This document shows, piece after piece, positions 25,466 to 38,200 of a stretch of 64,000 nucleotides of DNA. Made by a program: the position numbers and the translations under genes. Within the stretch, counting starts at the first letter, position 1. Every line of letters starts with the position of its first letter. This DNA comes from Bugula neritina (lineage: Eukaryota > Bryozoa > Gymnolaemata > Cheilostomatida > Bugulidae): contig OZ037773.1 of the NCBI GenBank assembly GCA_964035545.1, positions 9,878,251 to 9,942,250 of the forward strand, written 5' to 3'. The notes under the pieces are model-generated. The model was given only the letters and a program-made list of their open reading frames with translations, was not told the origin of the DNA and did no database searches.

Positions 25466-26590
25466 TCATTTGCCATTGGTGTCAACCGTCTTATCGCCGA
25501 GAGCTGCATCTATGGTCCGAATAGGACAAGGTTCGTCTAGGGCAGGATTGAAGGATATAACCTCCTCATTAACACACTGACAGGACATCTCATCTCCCCT
25601 TCCACGGCATCTGCCAAACTGGTAGGGAGGAACCAAGTTCCTACAGTGCCAGGTGCAACACTCCTCATCCGGACACCCCCCTGAGGTAGCCGACACTGCC
25701 ACATCTGTAATGCAATCATAGCTCATCATTAGTAGAAATTAGATTAGAGTTATTGCTGATGAATGTTGGATTAGGAAATTTTAAATTGTTTTTACTCATT
25801 GAAGCAAAGAGACTAATAGCATATAATAAGTTTTCAGAAACGGTTTTGTATTGAGCTATGCTGTCGCACTTAGTTATACGCAGAATTACATTATATTATG
25901 TTACTGATAAAAAAGTAGTTCTAATTTAGTTACTTATATGAAGCTTTCTTTTTTAAATTGTAGGACGTTATGAGTTTGCAAATATACTATAAAGATAACA
26001 AAACCATGCAGTTGTAATTAAGTGACTGACAAAAATAGTCACTAAAACTTTTGATGTATGCAATATAATATTTTTAAACAAAATTACAAAATATTTTAAC
26101 TAATAATTATATAAAAGAACTGTTTTATTAGTTTTTTGTCAACTTCTTTAATTTTGAGACATATTGATTAAATATTTTATCCTTGCCCAATTATTATAGA
26201 CTTGTTTCTAAATCTCATTGAGTTTGTTTTATATATGCTGCTCTTTACCAAAAGTGATATTCAATCGACTTTTCAAATAACTCTTTGCAAGTTGTTAGTT
26301 GTTTTTAGTAAAGCTTTTAATTTAAAAATGCAAAAATACTAAAATAAAACTGTTGAAAAATACTAAAAAAAAACTGTTAACTCTATGGTAATATGTTATA
26401 TACAAAAATTTGCTAGATTATATTAAATATTATTTTTAGCCTGAACAGTTTGGTCATGTATATAGTGCATAAATCTTAAGTCAATTATGAAATAGGAAAG
26501 TATATAATGCAAACAGTAAATTGCGAGTTACTTGTACTTACATAGAGCAGCCATAACACTAAGTATCAAAAGTGTGCTTTTGAATTCCAT
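25466..26590 (-). CDS. Secreted CS-alpha-beta defensin-like peptide
   Basis: Two coding exons, 26542-26590 and 25466-25704, 95 residues. The ATG at 26588-26590 follows an acceptor (CTGACAG), and a possible noncoding exon ends at a GTAAGT donor near 26772. Exon 1 encodes a signal peptide (MEFKST then LLILSVMAAL), with likely cleavage near VSA/T. The mature part has eight cysteines: C-x4-C-C-x3-C, then GRC, then C-Q-C, and one later in EPCP. The C-x3-C, G-x-C and C-x-C arrangement is the cysteine-stabilised alpha-beta scaffold of invertebrate defensins, with an extra cysteine pair and an acidic tail of about 35 residues. Known members are mostly antimicrobial, and some relatives act on ion channels. 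Function here is inferred. Lies between genes A and B on the A strand. A candidate AATAAA is at 25234-25239 (-). Confidence 0.7.
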
Positions 26591-26829
26591 GTCTGTCAGT
26601 GAAAGATTTTTTAAATCTAAAAGATTAACTTATAATAAAAAAATGCAAAGAAAACCATCATCCCAAATGTGTAAGCAGTAGAGAATCAGATTTCTGTTAA
26701 TTTCTTTACTTATAACTCGTTTAAGAAAAATGTGTGCTAAATATAGTATCACTTTAGTTTTCAATACTTACCCAATAAGTTGTTCAAAAGAAGCTTAAGA
26801 TTCTTTTTATGAATATAGAAGTTTTTCCA

Positions 26830-28780
26830 TCTTTATATATGAAAAAATTGTGTTGCAATGTTGCAGCTTGAGTGATCAGGATGGATTATTGGTTAGATGG
26901 ACATTTAAGTACGTGATTCATTGAACTTAGTGTCTAATAACTAGGATGTGGCTCATTGATTTTGAATATCTCGTTAGTATTCAGTGTTGCCTGAAAGACT
27001 CAAAGAGCCGTGATAAAATCAGCACACTGCTTCACAGAAATTTAATTGGCTAAACTCTAGCCAATAGGGCTTTAGATTGAGCCTGTTAAATGACCTGAAA
27101 TCTAGTTTCAGAATGATAATTGCACAATGAAGAAAATACACAACAAAGGTATATATTCAGCCTATAGACTGTAAGGTTGGCATCTTCAATTTAAAGATAG
27201 TATTTTTATTCATGATTTCACAACTATATCATATTTCAATGAGTCACTGAAATAGCTGATATCAACAGCAATACAAATGTTATACACTGTTTTATTCTGC
27301 AATCGCTAAACTGCAGATTATACCAATTGCTATAATAATAACAACCTGGTTGCGAAATTTGCTTTTTTAGCCAAGATGAAATTTTGTGAACCTCTTAAAA
27401 GCTTATTGTGCTTACTTACTTAAATTAAATAAAATTCAGCTTTAATTAAAAAGTTAACTGCAAGTGCAAACTATTTTGGCCATCATCATTTTACAATCCA
27501 TGAAATGTAGTAGTAAAAACATTGCTTTGCAAAAAATACTCAAAATAATTATACAAATAAAAATTAATTGGCACAAAGAACTTTATTTTATCATTAGTTC
27601 AAGCAAAACTTTGTTGGGTGCATTTTCATTAACTTATAGGTTGATTATTATTCCTATATGTAGAGTTATTTAAATTGGGATAAAGCATTCTACTTAATCA
27701 ATAATTCAACCATTACCTATAGGCCCTATAGATCAAATTATTTAACAGAAGTACGAGTTGACTATAGGCTCATTCAAAATTTTTATCGCTAAATGCAATT
27801 GTTCTGCAGCTGTTGTTTTCAAGAATGCCGGTTAGAAGAATAAAATGTTTGTATGCTAAGAACTACGTTAGTTTAAATACAACTTAACGCATTCTGAGTC
27901 TATCAACAATTACAGTCAACCTTCAAACTGAGGATAAATGTGAGATCTCACATAACAGCGTATAGCATGTGTCTACATAATAGAATGACATATATTATGT
28001 TGCACCCATACCTAATCTAGCGTGTAACTGCAGCTAGTATGAAATGTTACAAAATTAATGCTCATTGGTCTCAGAAAAAGCCAATCAAATGCTTGAAGTC
28101 AAAGAAATGGCAAAAAAACATATATTTTATTTTTGTTTCTAGCAAAAAATACACTTTAAATCCTTAAAAGCTATAACATATACCATAATTGATTTGTGTG
28201 ACAAACAAACAAAAATATCAACACTTTCCATTAAGTATCTGATATAGGTATGCACTCATCACATACATTGCTAACTTATGCCAGCATATCATATTGATTT
28301 GATGTAAAAAAGTTATTAGGTAACAAATAATTTTGGGGAGATAATCACTTGGCTGAACTAATGCAATATAACCACACAACTCAATATTTCATACAAACTG
28401 ACTGTATAATTTACTTAGATGAGGTAAAGCTGTGTTTGCTTGTATATAGGCCTTGCTTTGTGTTCTCAGTTAATTGATGTAGTCACTGTCAGTATAAATA
28501 TATGCTGCATAACAAATTATGTCGCACTCAGACAGCCTGTTTACTTACACACTATCTGTATCACTTGCCATCTGATGCTAAACTTTCTCTCTCAGCAGCC
28601 AATACACATATGCAATATATTATACTATATAGTATGCATAATATTGAGTCTTTTATTACAAAAGTCATTAATTGTTGAAAGTTTATGAAATATATTCAAA
28701 AATAAATATAAATCAGTTTGATTGTTTGCATAACAGTATTCTAAGAGTTTCATCAGCTGTGAAAGACAAGATTTTTCACT
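26830..28780. other. Intergenic region between defensin-like gene and gene B
   Basis: Divergent promoter interval: the defensin-like gene reads leftward and gene B rightward. AT-rich; the open frames at 27464-27673 and 28440-28688 have no recognisable content or splice support. No other feature seen. Confidence 0.5.
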
Positions 28781-31700
28781 ATGCCAGGAAAGAAAACCTT
28801 CCCATTTAAACATGGCAAATCTAAGAGCAGGCCAGCCTCGGGTTCTAACCGGATGGATTTGAATGCCCAGATGCTGGAGGCGTTCAAGTTAGGCATGACA
28901 CCGCCTAGCTCTGATTTTTCCGGAAGAGCCTTCAGTCCATTTAACCAACCACCAGCTAGCTCACAGTTTAGTGGAGCTACTAGTCGCACTAATAGGTCGG
29001 TAGAATTTACTACTCAAAATATTAACATTTATCTTTCCCGCGGTTAAACTGTATTCTAAACACTAAACGTTGTGGTCCAGCAAAATAAGTCTCTCAAACT
29101 TTGAAGTTAAAGCTCAAACTCAAACATTATTAGGATATTTTATTAGTGTTTATTTGTGCCAGTAAAAATATACACACTCTCACTCAAGTTTATATATATA
29201 GTCGCTATCCCTGTGAGAAACCCCTGATATGAAAAGGGTTTTTGTTAAAGCGCTTTAAGAACTTATTCAGATGAGTCACAGGAGCAATTATGACTGGATG
29301 CTCTTCCTAACATCACCAATGGCCTTTGTCTAGGCTCGAACTTATGACCTCGTGTTTACTAGGCAAACATTCTAACTCCTAGACTACAGTTTCTTCTTAT
29401 AATTTTACTAAAATGACAGCATAATAAAAAAGTATTATATTATTATATTGCATTATTCATGCAACTGTAACTTTAATTTATGCTTTGGGCTTATATTGTA
29501 ATTTATCATTATTTTAAAATCTCTTTATATCAGAATATTTAGATAATTTTAAAATATATACATTATAGATAATATATTATAGGACTATATAGATAAAATA
29601 TTTATTATTTGTAAAATAATATATTTAGATATCATATTATATACATATATAGCATCTCGCTACCCAAACAGGACAAAGCAGAGATAGGTGAAAATAGGTA
29701 AGAATTAAACATATAACATATCTGTGTCCCTTTCAGATCTCTCTCCAACAAAGAGCGGATGGCTATACTCCAAGGCAAGCTGGAGCGGAGACACTCCGAC
29801 ACTTCCGTCATGTCAAATAGTCTGCTTGACTGTTCCCAGACAGTTTACCAGACTACACACCCGATAACCCCCACCACTTCAATTGCTTTCGCAAAAACTG
29901 AGACACCACCTTGTAAAGATAACAACATGTTAGTATTAAATAAAACAATGTGTTTTAAATCAATACAATATGCTATATAATGTTTTAACTTCTTTTATTC
30001 CGATATTGCAGTATCAATTGTTCTAAGTATTCAATTAACCATTTAGTTTTATGGTGCAAATAACAAGGACTATGATTTATTGTGCAAGTAGATTTTAGCA
30101 TAAATGAAATTAATAGAACGTGCAGATGAGGGAAACAGTTTTTCAAATGTTAGTACTCCATTGGAGCGTGAGCTGTACCTACACCCATATTTAATTTTCC
30201 AATAATATTGTGTGATTGTTATTTTGTTACAAAATAGTTATTGTTTTTTCTCAAAATAAAAGTTTAGAAAATGAGCCCAAGTCCCCGCCGGACCACGGAG
30301 GCTTCCGAACAGAAACTAGATCTTCAAAGAACCTCTACTTCAGTGTCTCAGTTTTCACAATAATGCTCTCCGTTTTATCAATTGTCATCACAGCAATTGT
30401 TTCGGAGAATAACATTAGACTTATTGGAAAAACAGGTGAGTAAGCGCATAGTAAAAATAATACATATAATATGTATTACTTTTAAACTATTGTTTGTTTG
30501 TTTGTTTTTTATTTTGTCATAGTCGGGAAAAAATTAATTGAGAAAAAAATAAACAAAATGACAGGGCCTATGGCGCAATAGCACTTGTAACTATTATATA
30601 TTATATTATAATATAATATAATATAACTATTATATTGTATTATATTATATTATATTACATTATATCATATTATAATTAATTATATTACATTATATTATCT
30701 TATATTATATTGTATTTTATTATAATATTATATTATTATAGCTTTCATCATCTTTAGTATATGTGAATCATGCATACCACATTTTTATTCAAATAGCTAT
30801 ATTAAATGTAAATATATATCATGATATATTTGTTTTTAGTAAATTTAAAAACGCATTAATCAATTTTCAACGGAACAATTGCCCATCTTTAATTTATTTA
30901 TATGAATTCATTTAGAGATTTAAGGGTGTGCATGGCAGCCATATATTATAGCATAATAAAAATTATATAATATGATCAAAGTAATGTTTATAGTACTTAT
31001 TTCTCGGGTATTAATGTTGACCCTTAAGGTGGCTGATTGAAATTCATGTACTATTTAGGATTTATTAAAATATTTAAGATTTATTAAAATATTTAAGATT
31101 TTTATTTACCCCAAAAAGTTTCTTACTCTGTGACAATCGGAAATGGTCTGCCAGTTTTTTAATTATATCCTTTTGTAGAAATTGATATCTTGAGTAATAT
31201 TGAAAGAAGCAACAATGAATTGAGAAGAGTAACTCAAGAACTTAGAAAGGACGTAAGTTTTTTGTCTTTTTAAATAGGAGCTAGGCCTTTTTGTCACCTA
31301 CTATAGCTCATGATTCTTAATTATAGAGCCATCTTTTAGCACTTGCTTGCTTGTGTCATCATAGTAAATCTGTCATTTAATACCTTCTGTGCTAATTTGG
31401 TGATGGTTTGAGCTGGAATATATACACAATATTTAGTATATTATTATAAACTATAATATATACACTGTTATATAATACGTACTATATAACTATATTTACA
31501 TTATAAGAAATGTACTATACTTACACTATATATTATATATTATGATCACTAGTGCTGCCTATAATGTCAGCTTTGTACAAGTTAAATTTACACAAAATGC
31601 ATTCTGTTTATTTTTAGATCAACAGTGCACAAGGACAAATAGCATATCAAGCTACCCTAATAACACCTGGTTCAACGCAGGTAACAGTCGTTCTATTAAC

Positions 31701-33380
31701 AAACCCAATTGTCGATGCAATTACACAACGTCGTGTTTGTTTTGGTAATAGAATTTTTCGTGAGGCCTAGCATGTTAATATAATGTTATCTGTGTTTGCC
31801 AACAGAGGCTGTAGCTCAGAAATGTCAGCTAAATGTTTATCCCTCATTTCAAATATTCAAAGCATAGTTTAAACTACACATTCTTGAGCAAAGCAGCATA
31901 AAACTAAAGAGAAGACAAATCTTACATAATCAAGTTCCGAAATATTTGAGTATTTGTCTCATAGGAGCAATAATAAATTAATTTTGCAAAATAACAACTG
32001 CCTTCTACTTGTTTGATTTTAGAAGTGATCATGGTGATTTGAATTCTGTTCTTTTATAATTCCAAGGAATGGTGTTTTATGATATTTTCTTATTAGAGTT
32101 TTAAAAACAATTTTTAATTACTCAAGATAAATCAGCTGTTCAACTGCGTACTTGCAAAATAAAGCGATTACTAACTTTCAGATCATCAATGAAAAGTTTC
32201 TTATGTGAACATGTTACGTTAAATGTCTACACTGAATGTGCTCTGCATAAGATTTTTGTTATAGTGACATTTTTTAAACTAAATGTTGAAAATTTGCAAC
32301 TTTCAGGGCCTGATAGGCTACTTCAATGTTTCTAAGTGCAAGCATACAAAGAAAGAAATAACATCAACAACATTGAATTATATTTCTACTGAAGCTGTTT
32401 CAGACAATCAGAAGGTGATACATTATTACTATGTCATTTATAACAGCTTTTCACTGTTGGAGCTTTTTTATTTTGCTATATATTACACACGCACGCACGC
32501 AGGTGCACACATGCAGGTACACGCACACGCACACGCGCGCACACACACACGTAAACACACACACACACGTAAACACACACACACGTAAACACACACACAC
32601 ACACACACGTAAACACACACACACGTAAACACAGTACTATAAGTATAAAGTAAAATATGCTCATATATACAATGTTATACTTTAGGATAAAATAATAGCT
32701 GCAGTGTGCAGTGGGAGAAACTATGATGTCTATAAACTGGAAGTTGAACGTATACCTGCAGGCCAAAAATATTTGTAAGTTTTGTATCAGCAATAGAGTT
32801 AAAGTTGCAACATTTGCTGTAGAAATGATCTAGCGATGGTAATAATCTATTTAGCTTTATGAAGTATTATCTTAGTGTATAAAGTGTTCTGTGTGTATAA
32901 TAAATAGATTTTTCAAGGTATTGTGGATATATATAGGAAGGAAAAATATGACCACTAATTGATTTGTTGCATGAACACGTTGACTTCTACTTGAACAAAT
33001 TCAATTAATTCCAATTTATCTTATTTATTTTCACAAGCACGCAAACACATATAACTTACATATTAGTATATAATGTTCATGTATATTTTATATACTATTT
33101 ACATAATCTTTTACATCTTGTTACATTAAAATACAATGCCCTAATTTATATATTGACATTATGTTGTGCTCTTTTATATTACTTTTTTTATTATATAATA
33201 TATTTACTATATTCTATAATAATGTATGGTAATATATTGTAGTTTAATATATAGTCATATTTCACTGTATTTATTCTCTTTAGCTGTCGGTGCGAAAGGA
33301 AGCAGCTGAGAGATCCTGACGATAACGATAGTTTCTGCAGAATTGATTACTGGCTTTGCCAAATACCAACAAAATTTTGA
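28781..33380 (+). CDS. Gene B: family member on the + strand, collagen stub lost
   Basis: Eight exons, all phases agreeing (336 aa): 28781-28995, 29737-29928, 30263-30435, 31179-31252, 31618-31680, 32307-32414, 32686-32774, 33284-33380. Cytoplasmic tail of about 158 residues, basic and proline/serine-rich at the start ([15 protein letters not shown]). TM helix at about residues 160-182 ([20 protein letters not shown]). Helical coil exons follow ([18 protein letters not shown]). There is no 27-nt collagen exon as in A, C and D; only GLIG marks the position of GLPG/GSPG. The C-terminal domain keeps all six cysteines (SKCKH, AVCSG, CRC, SFC, YWLC) and ends QIPTKF. Convergent with gene C. AATAAA at 33522-33527. 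The TM, coil and C-terminal domain assignments are secure by comparison; the start ATG is the first in frame. Confidence 0.85.
29189..29392 (-). mobile_element. tRNA-derived SINE-like copy 2
   Basis: Minus-strand reading: tRNA-like head (TGTAGTCTAGGAGTTAGAAT) with B-box-like AGTTCGAGCC. The body has AAAGGCCATTGGTGATGTTA and CATAATTGCTCCTGTGAC, and the tail GGTTTCTCACAGGGATAGCG. Sits in intron 1 of gene B. Shares body and tail with the copies at 21420 and 34201 and the tail fragment at 44056. Confidence 0.65.
30595..30738. repeat. ATTAT pentanucleotide microsatellite in gene B intron
   Basis: Imperfect TATAT/ATTAT repeats in intron 3 of gene B, the same simple motif as the longer array in the last intron of gene D. 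Confidence 0.8.
32485..32634. repeat. CA-rich microsatellite with ACGTAA interruptions
   Basis: CA repeats regularly broken by CGTAAACA blocks, in intron 6 of gene B. The apparent open frames through it on both strands are translations of the repeat. Confidence 0.9.
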
Positions 33381-33521
33381 GTTTATTTTGGAAGTGTACC
33401 TATTTGAGTGCTTGTTTTTATTTCTATCATTTGGCTTTTTTAGTTATTGATTTGCTTTACTTTTGTAACCTGTCGTCTTTCAATTGCAAAATTAGATTTT
33501 TTCAAAGTACCTATTCTCCCA

Positions 33522-33527
33522 AATAAA
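33522..33527 (+). promoter_or_regulatory. Probable poly(A) signal of gene B
   Basis: AATAAA about 140 nt beyond the stop codon. Confidence 0.5.
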
Positions 33528-34200
33528 CGTTGGTAACCCTGATTTCTCATTACCTCAAATAATAGTAAGGTAAATAAATCAAAAACAAGTTATTTAAAGT
33601 AGAAGATAAAATTTTGTTGAAGCTTGCAATCAACAATAATATAAAACAAATCAGACACAAAATAATTGCTATTGAATGTCTACCAATTATATGCATTATA
33701 CTTGTAATAAGTTTAACTGCATAACAATTGAGACCAAAGAATCTCTTGCTACCCCAACTATTGGTAAAAGAATAACAAAAATGAAAAAATATTTTTTAAG
33801 TTTTTAAATAAGCTTACAACTTCTAAATTATAGAGCCTAATTTAAAAATGAATTTTCCAAAGTAATTGATTCATTGTTGCAAAAAAATTTCATATGAAAT
33901 AAATTTATATTATAATATAATATAATTTATATATTTATATTATATACCACATAATATATAATTTACATATATTCTCATATATATTTATATGTTGTCCTAT
34001 ATTAACCACGTGCTAATTAATGGTTTTTGATGCTTGAATTTTTAAAGCACTGCATGGTGTATGATTTCTCATAAGCACTTTTGAATTTATAGCATTTGAC
34101 TATTAAAAACTTACAAAAAGTTATAGTTGTCATCACGGCCGGGAAACTTGTGCATGATAGAAAATGATATTTTAAAGCCTGCTAAGTTAACTTGTTTATT

Positions 34201-34330
34201 ATATGTGGCACACGAGCAATTATGACATCATATCAATGGCATATTTTAAGAATTGAACTTATAAACAAATCTATGTATAAGAAGCCAGTGCTCTATCTCT
34301 TAGGTCACTGCGCTGCTCTTAGCTGTCATG
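34201..34330 (-). mobile_element. tRNA-derived SINE-like copy 3 (head and part of body)
   Basis: Minus-strand reading has a well-formed tRNA-like head: GCAGTGACCTAAGAGATAGA, GCACTGGCTTCTTATA, and a degraded B box AGTTCAATTCTT. It continues into GCCATTGATATGATGTCATA and ATTGCTCGTGTGCC, matching the body of copy 2. The 3' tail is missing. Between the convergent genes B and C. Confidence 0.6.
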
Positions 34331-34884
34331 TCATCGCTCCTACATTTAACGTAAATAATAGACTAACTTATGTATGCTTAGTTGAGTAATTATATATAAC
34401 AAAATAGCAGCAGTATCAGCAGCTTTAATGTTGTGGCTACAATTAAGAATAAATGCAATCCCAGTTTTTCAATTCACTCTTGCAAATGAAATGACTACAG
34501 ATTTTTTTAAAGGAATCACACATGTTCTTTTGTCATGTGCTAATAATCAACTAGATAAAATAGGAATAATTCATACTTTTTGTAGTTTTATTATTAAAGG
34601 CCTGGTTTATTGGCTAAAACACATTAATTTGCGCAATTCCTTGCAGAGGCATTAATGCATAAAAATGACAATCAGTGATACAACATGCAACTTGATCTAG
34701 AGAGCCAAGCATTATAATAGGACAAACATAACAAATACAATCTTAAGTTAAAGTAAAGCATTGCATCCCGTAAAATAATCTGAATTATAGTATGTTGTGT
34801 ACTAAAGCTGTTTTCATTTTGCACTTCAAGTCTGATCGATTTTTTAATAAATAACTCAGCACAAGAATTTCATTTGTAAAAAAG

Positions 34885-34890
34885 TTTATT
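34885..34890 (-). promoter_or_regulatory. Poly(A) signal of gene C, 4 nt from the stop
   Basis: AATAAA on the minus strand, four bases after the TGA at 34895-34897. Confidence 0.55.
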
Positions 34891-34894
34891 TCAG

Positions 34895-35227
34895 TCAAGA
34901 AGCCTCAACGTCACATATCCAGTAGTCCATAACGCACATTGGCTGACCATCTGACTGAGGGTTATCTATGAAATCGCATCTACAGCTGTATTAAGGAATA
35001 TAATGTAAGTTTAGTGGCTTACACATGCACAATTATAATAGATACTAAAATGGCATCTGTTATTATAGTTTATAGCTGATGTATATAATAATAAGTTATA
35101 CTGCAATTGTAATATACACAACTTTGAATATACATTTTGAAGCTTTTATAGCTACAATTGGTTTTATCTTGTAAATGAAAAAGCAGCAAATTGGAATTGC
35201 TACAAATGTAAAATTTATCAAGCTGGC

Positions 35228-35260
<33 letters not shown>

Positions 35261-38200
35261 TATACATATACATATACTTACGAATATGAATTATTGCCTT
35301 TTTCTTTCTTTACAACCAGATAAGCAACAGTAAGTTGACTACCATGGCAACTAACCGAAACAATCTTTTTCTACAGTAAAGTATGAAACGGTCTTATAAC
35401 TGCCTGATTTAATCATGGCTACAGAAAAAAACATTTGCCAATGTTTTTGACATATTTTTTTATGTCAATATACTTTGAAAATTTTTTTAGTAAATTAAAC
35501 TTATAGAAAACAAATATTGCCCTGAAATTTTATCTGTAATAGAAATTAACTATACTTTGCAACAAGCTTTTTGAAGCTGCAAAAAATAAAATTCCTGGTT
35601 TATTAACTAAGGTTTTATAACCCTATATATATATGAACAATCATATAAGTGATAAAACATGATATATAATGAGTAGTTTGGTGATGCCACTTAATACGAT
35701 ATGTTCAAATCTAATGTATATATGAATTGCCGGCTTTTATTCAAGGCAATAAATGGCTATCCTTTTATTTCTTTTAAGTAGCTACAATTATTGCTTGAGA
35801 GAGTGTTAATACAGAGACTCTTTGAAATACTGCTGCTACGACTTGTTTTATGTGAAAGTATGCAATTTTGCAGAACTATATACTGTTAAATTTTATAGGC
35901 TTTGTTATTATGCCTTATTTAGCATAGAACACACAAATAACTTGCCAGCTTTATAAATCTTACAACTTTAGGTAAAAGATCTGCTCACTTTCAAACCCGT
36001 GTCAAAAATTGCAGTTGTTGAGGCGCCATCCGATTTTAATATGAAATCACGAGAGTGTTTGCACAATTGTGGGTCGATAAAACCAGGGGAGCCCTGAAAA
36101 GATAAACCAATTATGTAAAAAGAGTAAAAGATCATAATCAGATAAATTTATCAGCTATACTGCATGCAGTAGGTGTGGAAGAATTTCCATAACATTCAAC
36201 ATTATCTTATTTAATAAATATATTCTGCATCGTAGCATTTTTGGCATTAATAATTGTTGAATTGTTATGATTATATAAAGCAAATATAGAAATGTAGCAG
36301 CAATATAATATATATGTTAAAATAAAAGATACTACAATGCATATAATACCAATATGTTATACTTCAGCATAAAATACAGTCTGTTTTATACAATATTATT
36401 TAATATATTATGTATAGTAACTATACTACAAGAAAATGATGACTGATATATCATTTTAGGGTAATATATTACAATGTTTTTAGTATGTATATAATTTATA
36501 CTTGAATACAATTAACAAATGTAACCGTGTATAGTATATAAGTAAAAATATTATGATGATGAATACAATAAAATATTAGAATGTTTGATTATATGATAAT
36601 ATTTATAGCAATACATCATAACACAGTCGTAAAACTGTAATGCCATTTAAATAATAAATTTGGATATACGCAAATAATTTTAGTTAGAACTGCATGTTGA
36701 AGACAGCTAATATCTTGTATATATATTTTTTGAATGCAAATAAACTAGTAAAAAACAGAAATCAAACTAAATATAGCAGCAACTTACTCGAGGACCCTTG
36801 GCTCCCCTTGGTCCCTGAAATATTAACAAAGTTCCAAACTGCTGTATTATGTTCGCAATTTAACTAAATGCTAACTTTCGTAAAAACAAGAAACAATAAC
36901 AATTTGAAAGCACATTTTCTGAATTCACCTTATAATTGTTATGTAGATGTTTAAGTCAAGTCTATTTGACAAAAAAATCCAATCCGCTGAATTAGCTGCA
37001 ACACTCAGTCCTTTATTGTCATTATATAACTAACAATTTAATGTGCAACACAAATAGACAGTCTATAAATAGTAATTTATAAGGTTTTCATAAAGAATAT
37101 TATACTACAATTTTGTTTATTGTTGAAATTACTCTAAAATTTTTAGCAAATGTTGCCTTCCATGTCACTTGTGCTAGTTATAGAGCCCCACTAACCCCAC
37201 CCCTCCTTCCAGACACAGGTTTAAGACCATCAACACACATTACTAACTTATATTGAAGTATTGTAAAGGAGAGTTGTCTCTCCCAGTATCAATTGTGTAT
37301 ATTACATCATATAACATATAATTAAACTTGTTATATGAATAATCATTTATCGCCATTGAACTTACTGTTTGAAGGTCCTCCAACCATCTAATATTAGTTT
37401 GCATTTCACTTTCGAAATTGGAAAACTAAAAAATCAATAAGTTGTAGAGTTTAACTTGCTAACAAAAGCACACGTTAACACTCATTAACCTAAGCAAGTG
37501 ATTGTAGCCCATGTGAGTCCGTGCCCATATAATCAAGAATAAAATTCTTATAATGTTTTTATGGTAAAAGTGGTTTTGTTTGAAAGTTATATGATTCAAA
37601 ACAAGTATAAAAGTATAATATGCTTTCGATAAAATTAATTGTTTAAAGTTTTACAAGCTTTGCTTGCAACTCCTAGATATAAATTAAACAACATATCTAA
37701 TTAATAAATTTATAATCTATAAATAGACATTTGTCTAAATATGAACTCACTTTAGTGTTAAACTCATCTACTGTCTCACTTTGTTCTTTAATCTCTTGCT
37801 GAATTTCTTGTATCTAAAAAGAAACGCATATTCTCTACAAAATATACGAGCACTCCTGTTTGCCTGTGCATGCATGGACATGTGTCCGCAAGTGCACTTG
37901 CGTGTGCACACACACATATAGACACACATAGACACACACACTTACATGTACATATACACAAACACGCACATGTACATGTACATGTATACATGCATGTACA
38001 TGTGCATTTGTGCGAATGAGTGTAAGCGTGCGTGTGTCTTATGCATGCGTTATACATGTATGTGTGTTATGTGTGTGAGTTATGTACGTGTGTGTGTGCT
38101 TGTAGGTACTATAACTTAAAAACTAACTTACAGATCTTTGCAGCTCCAGAACGAATTTCAAATTTCCCGCATTTTCTAAAATTTTAAGATTAAAATTAAT

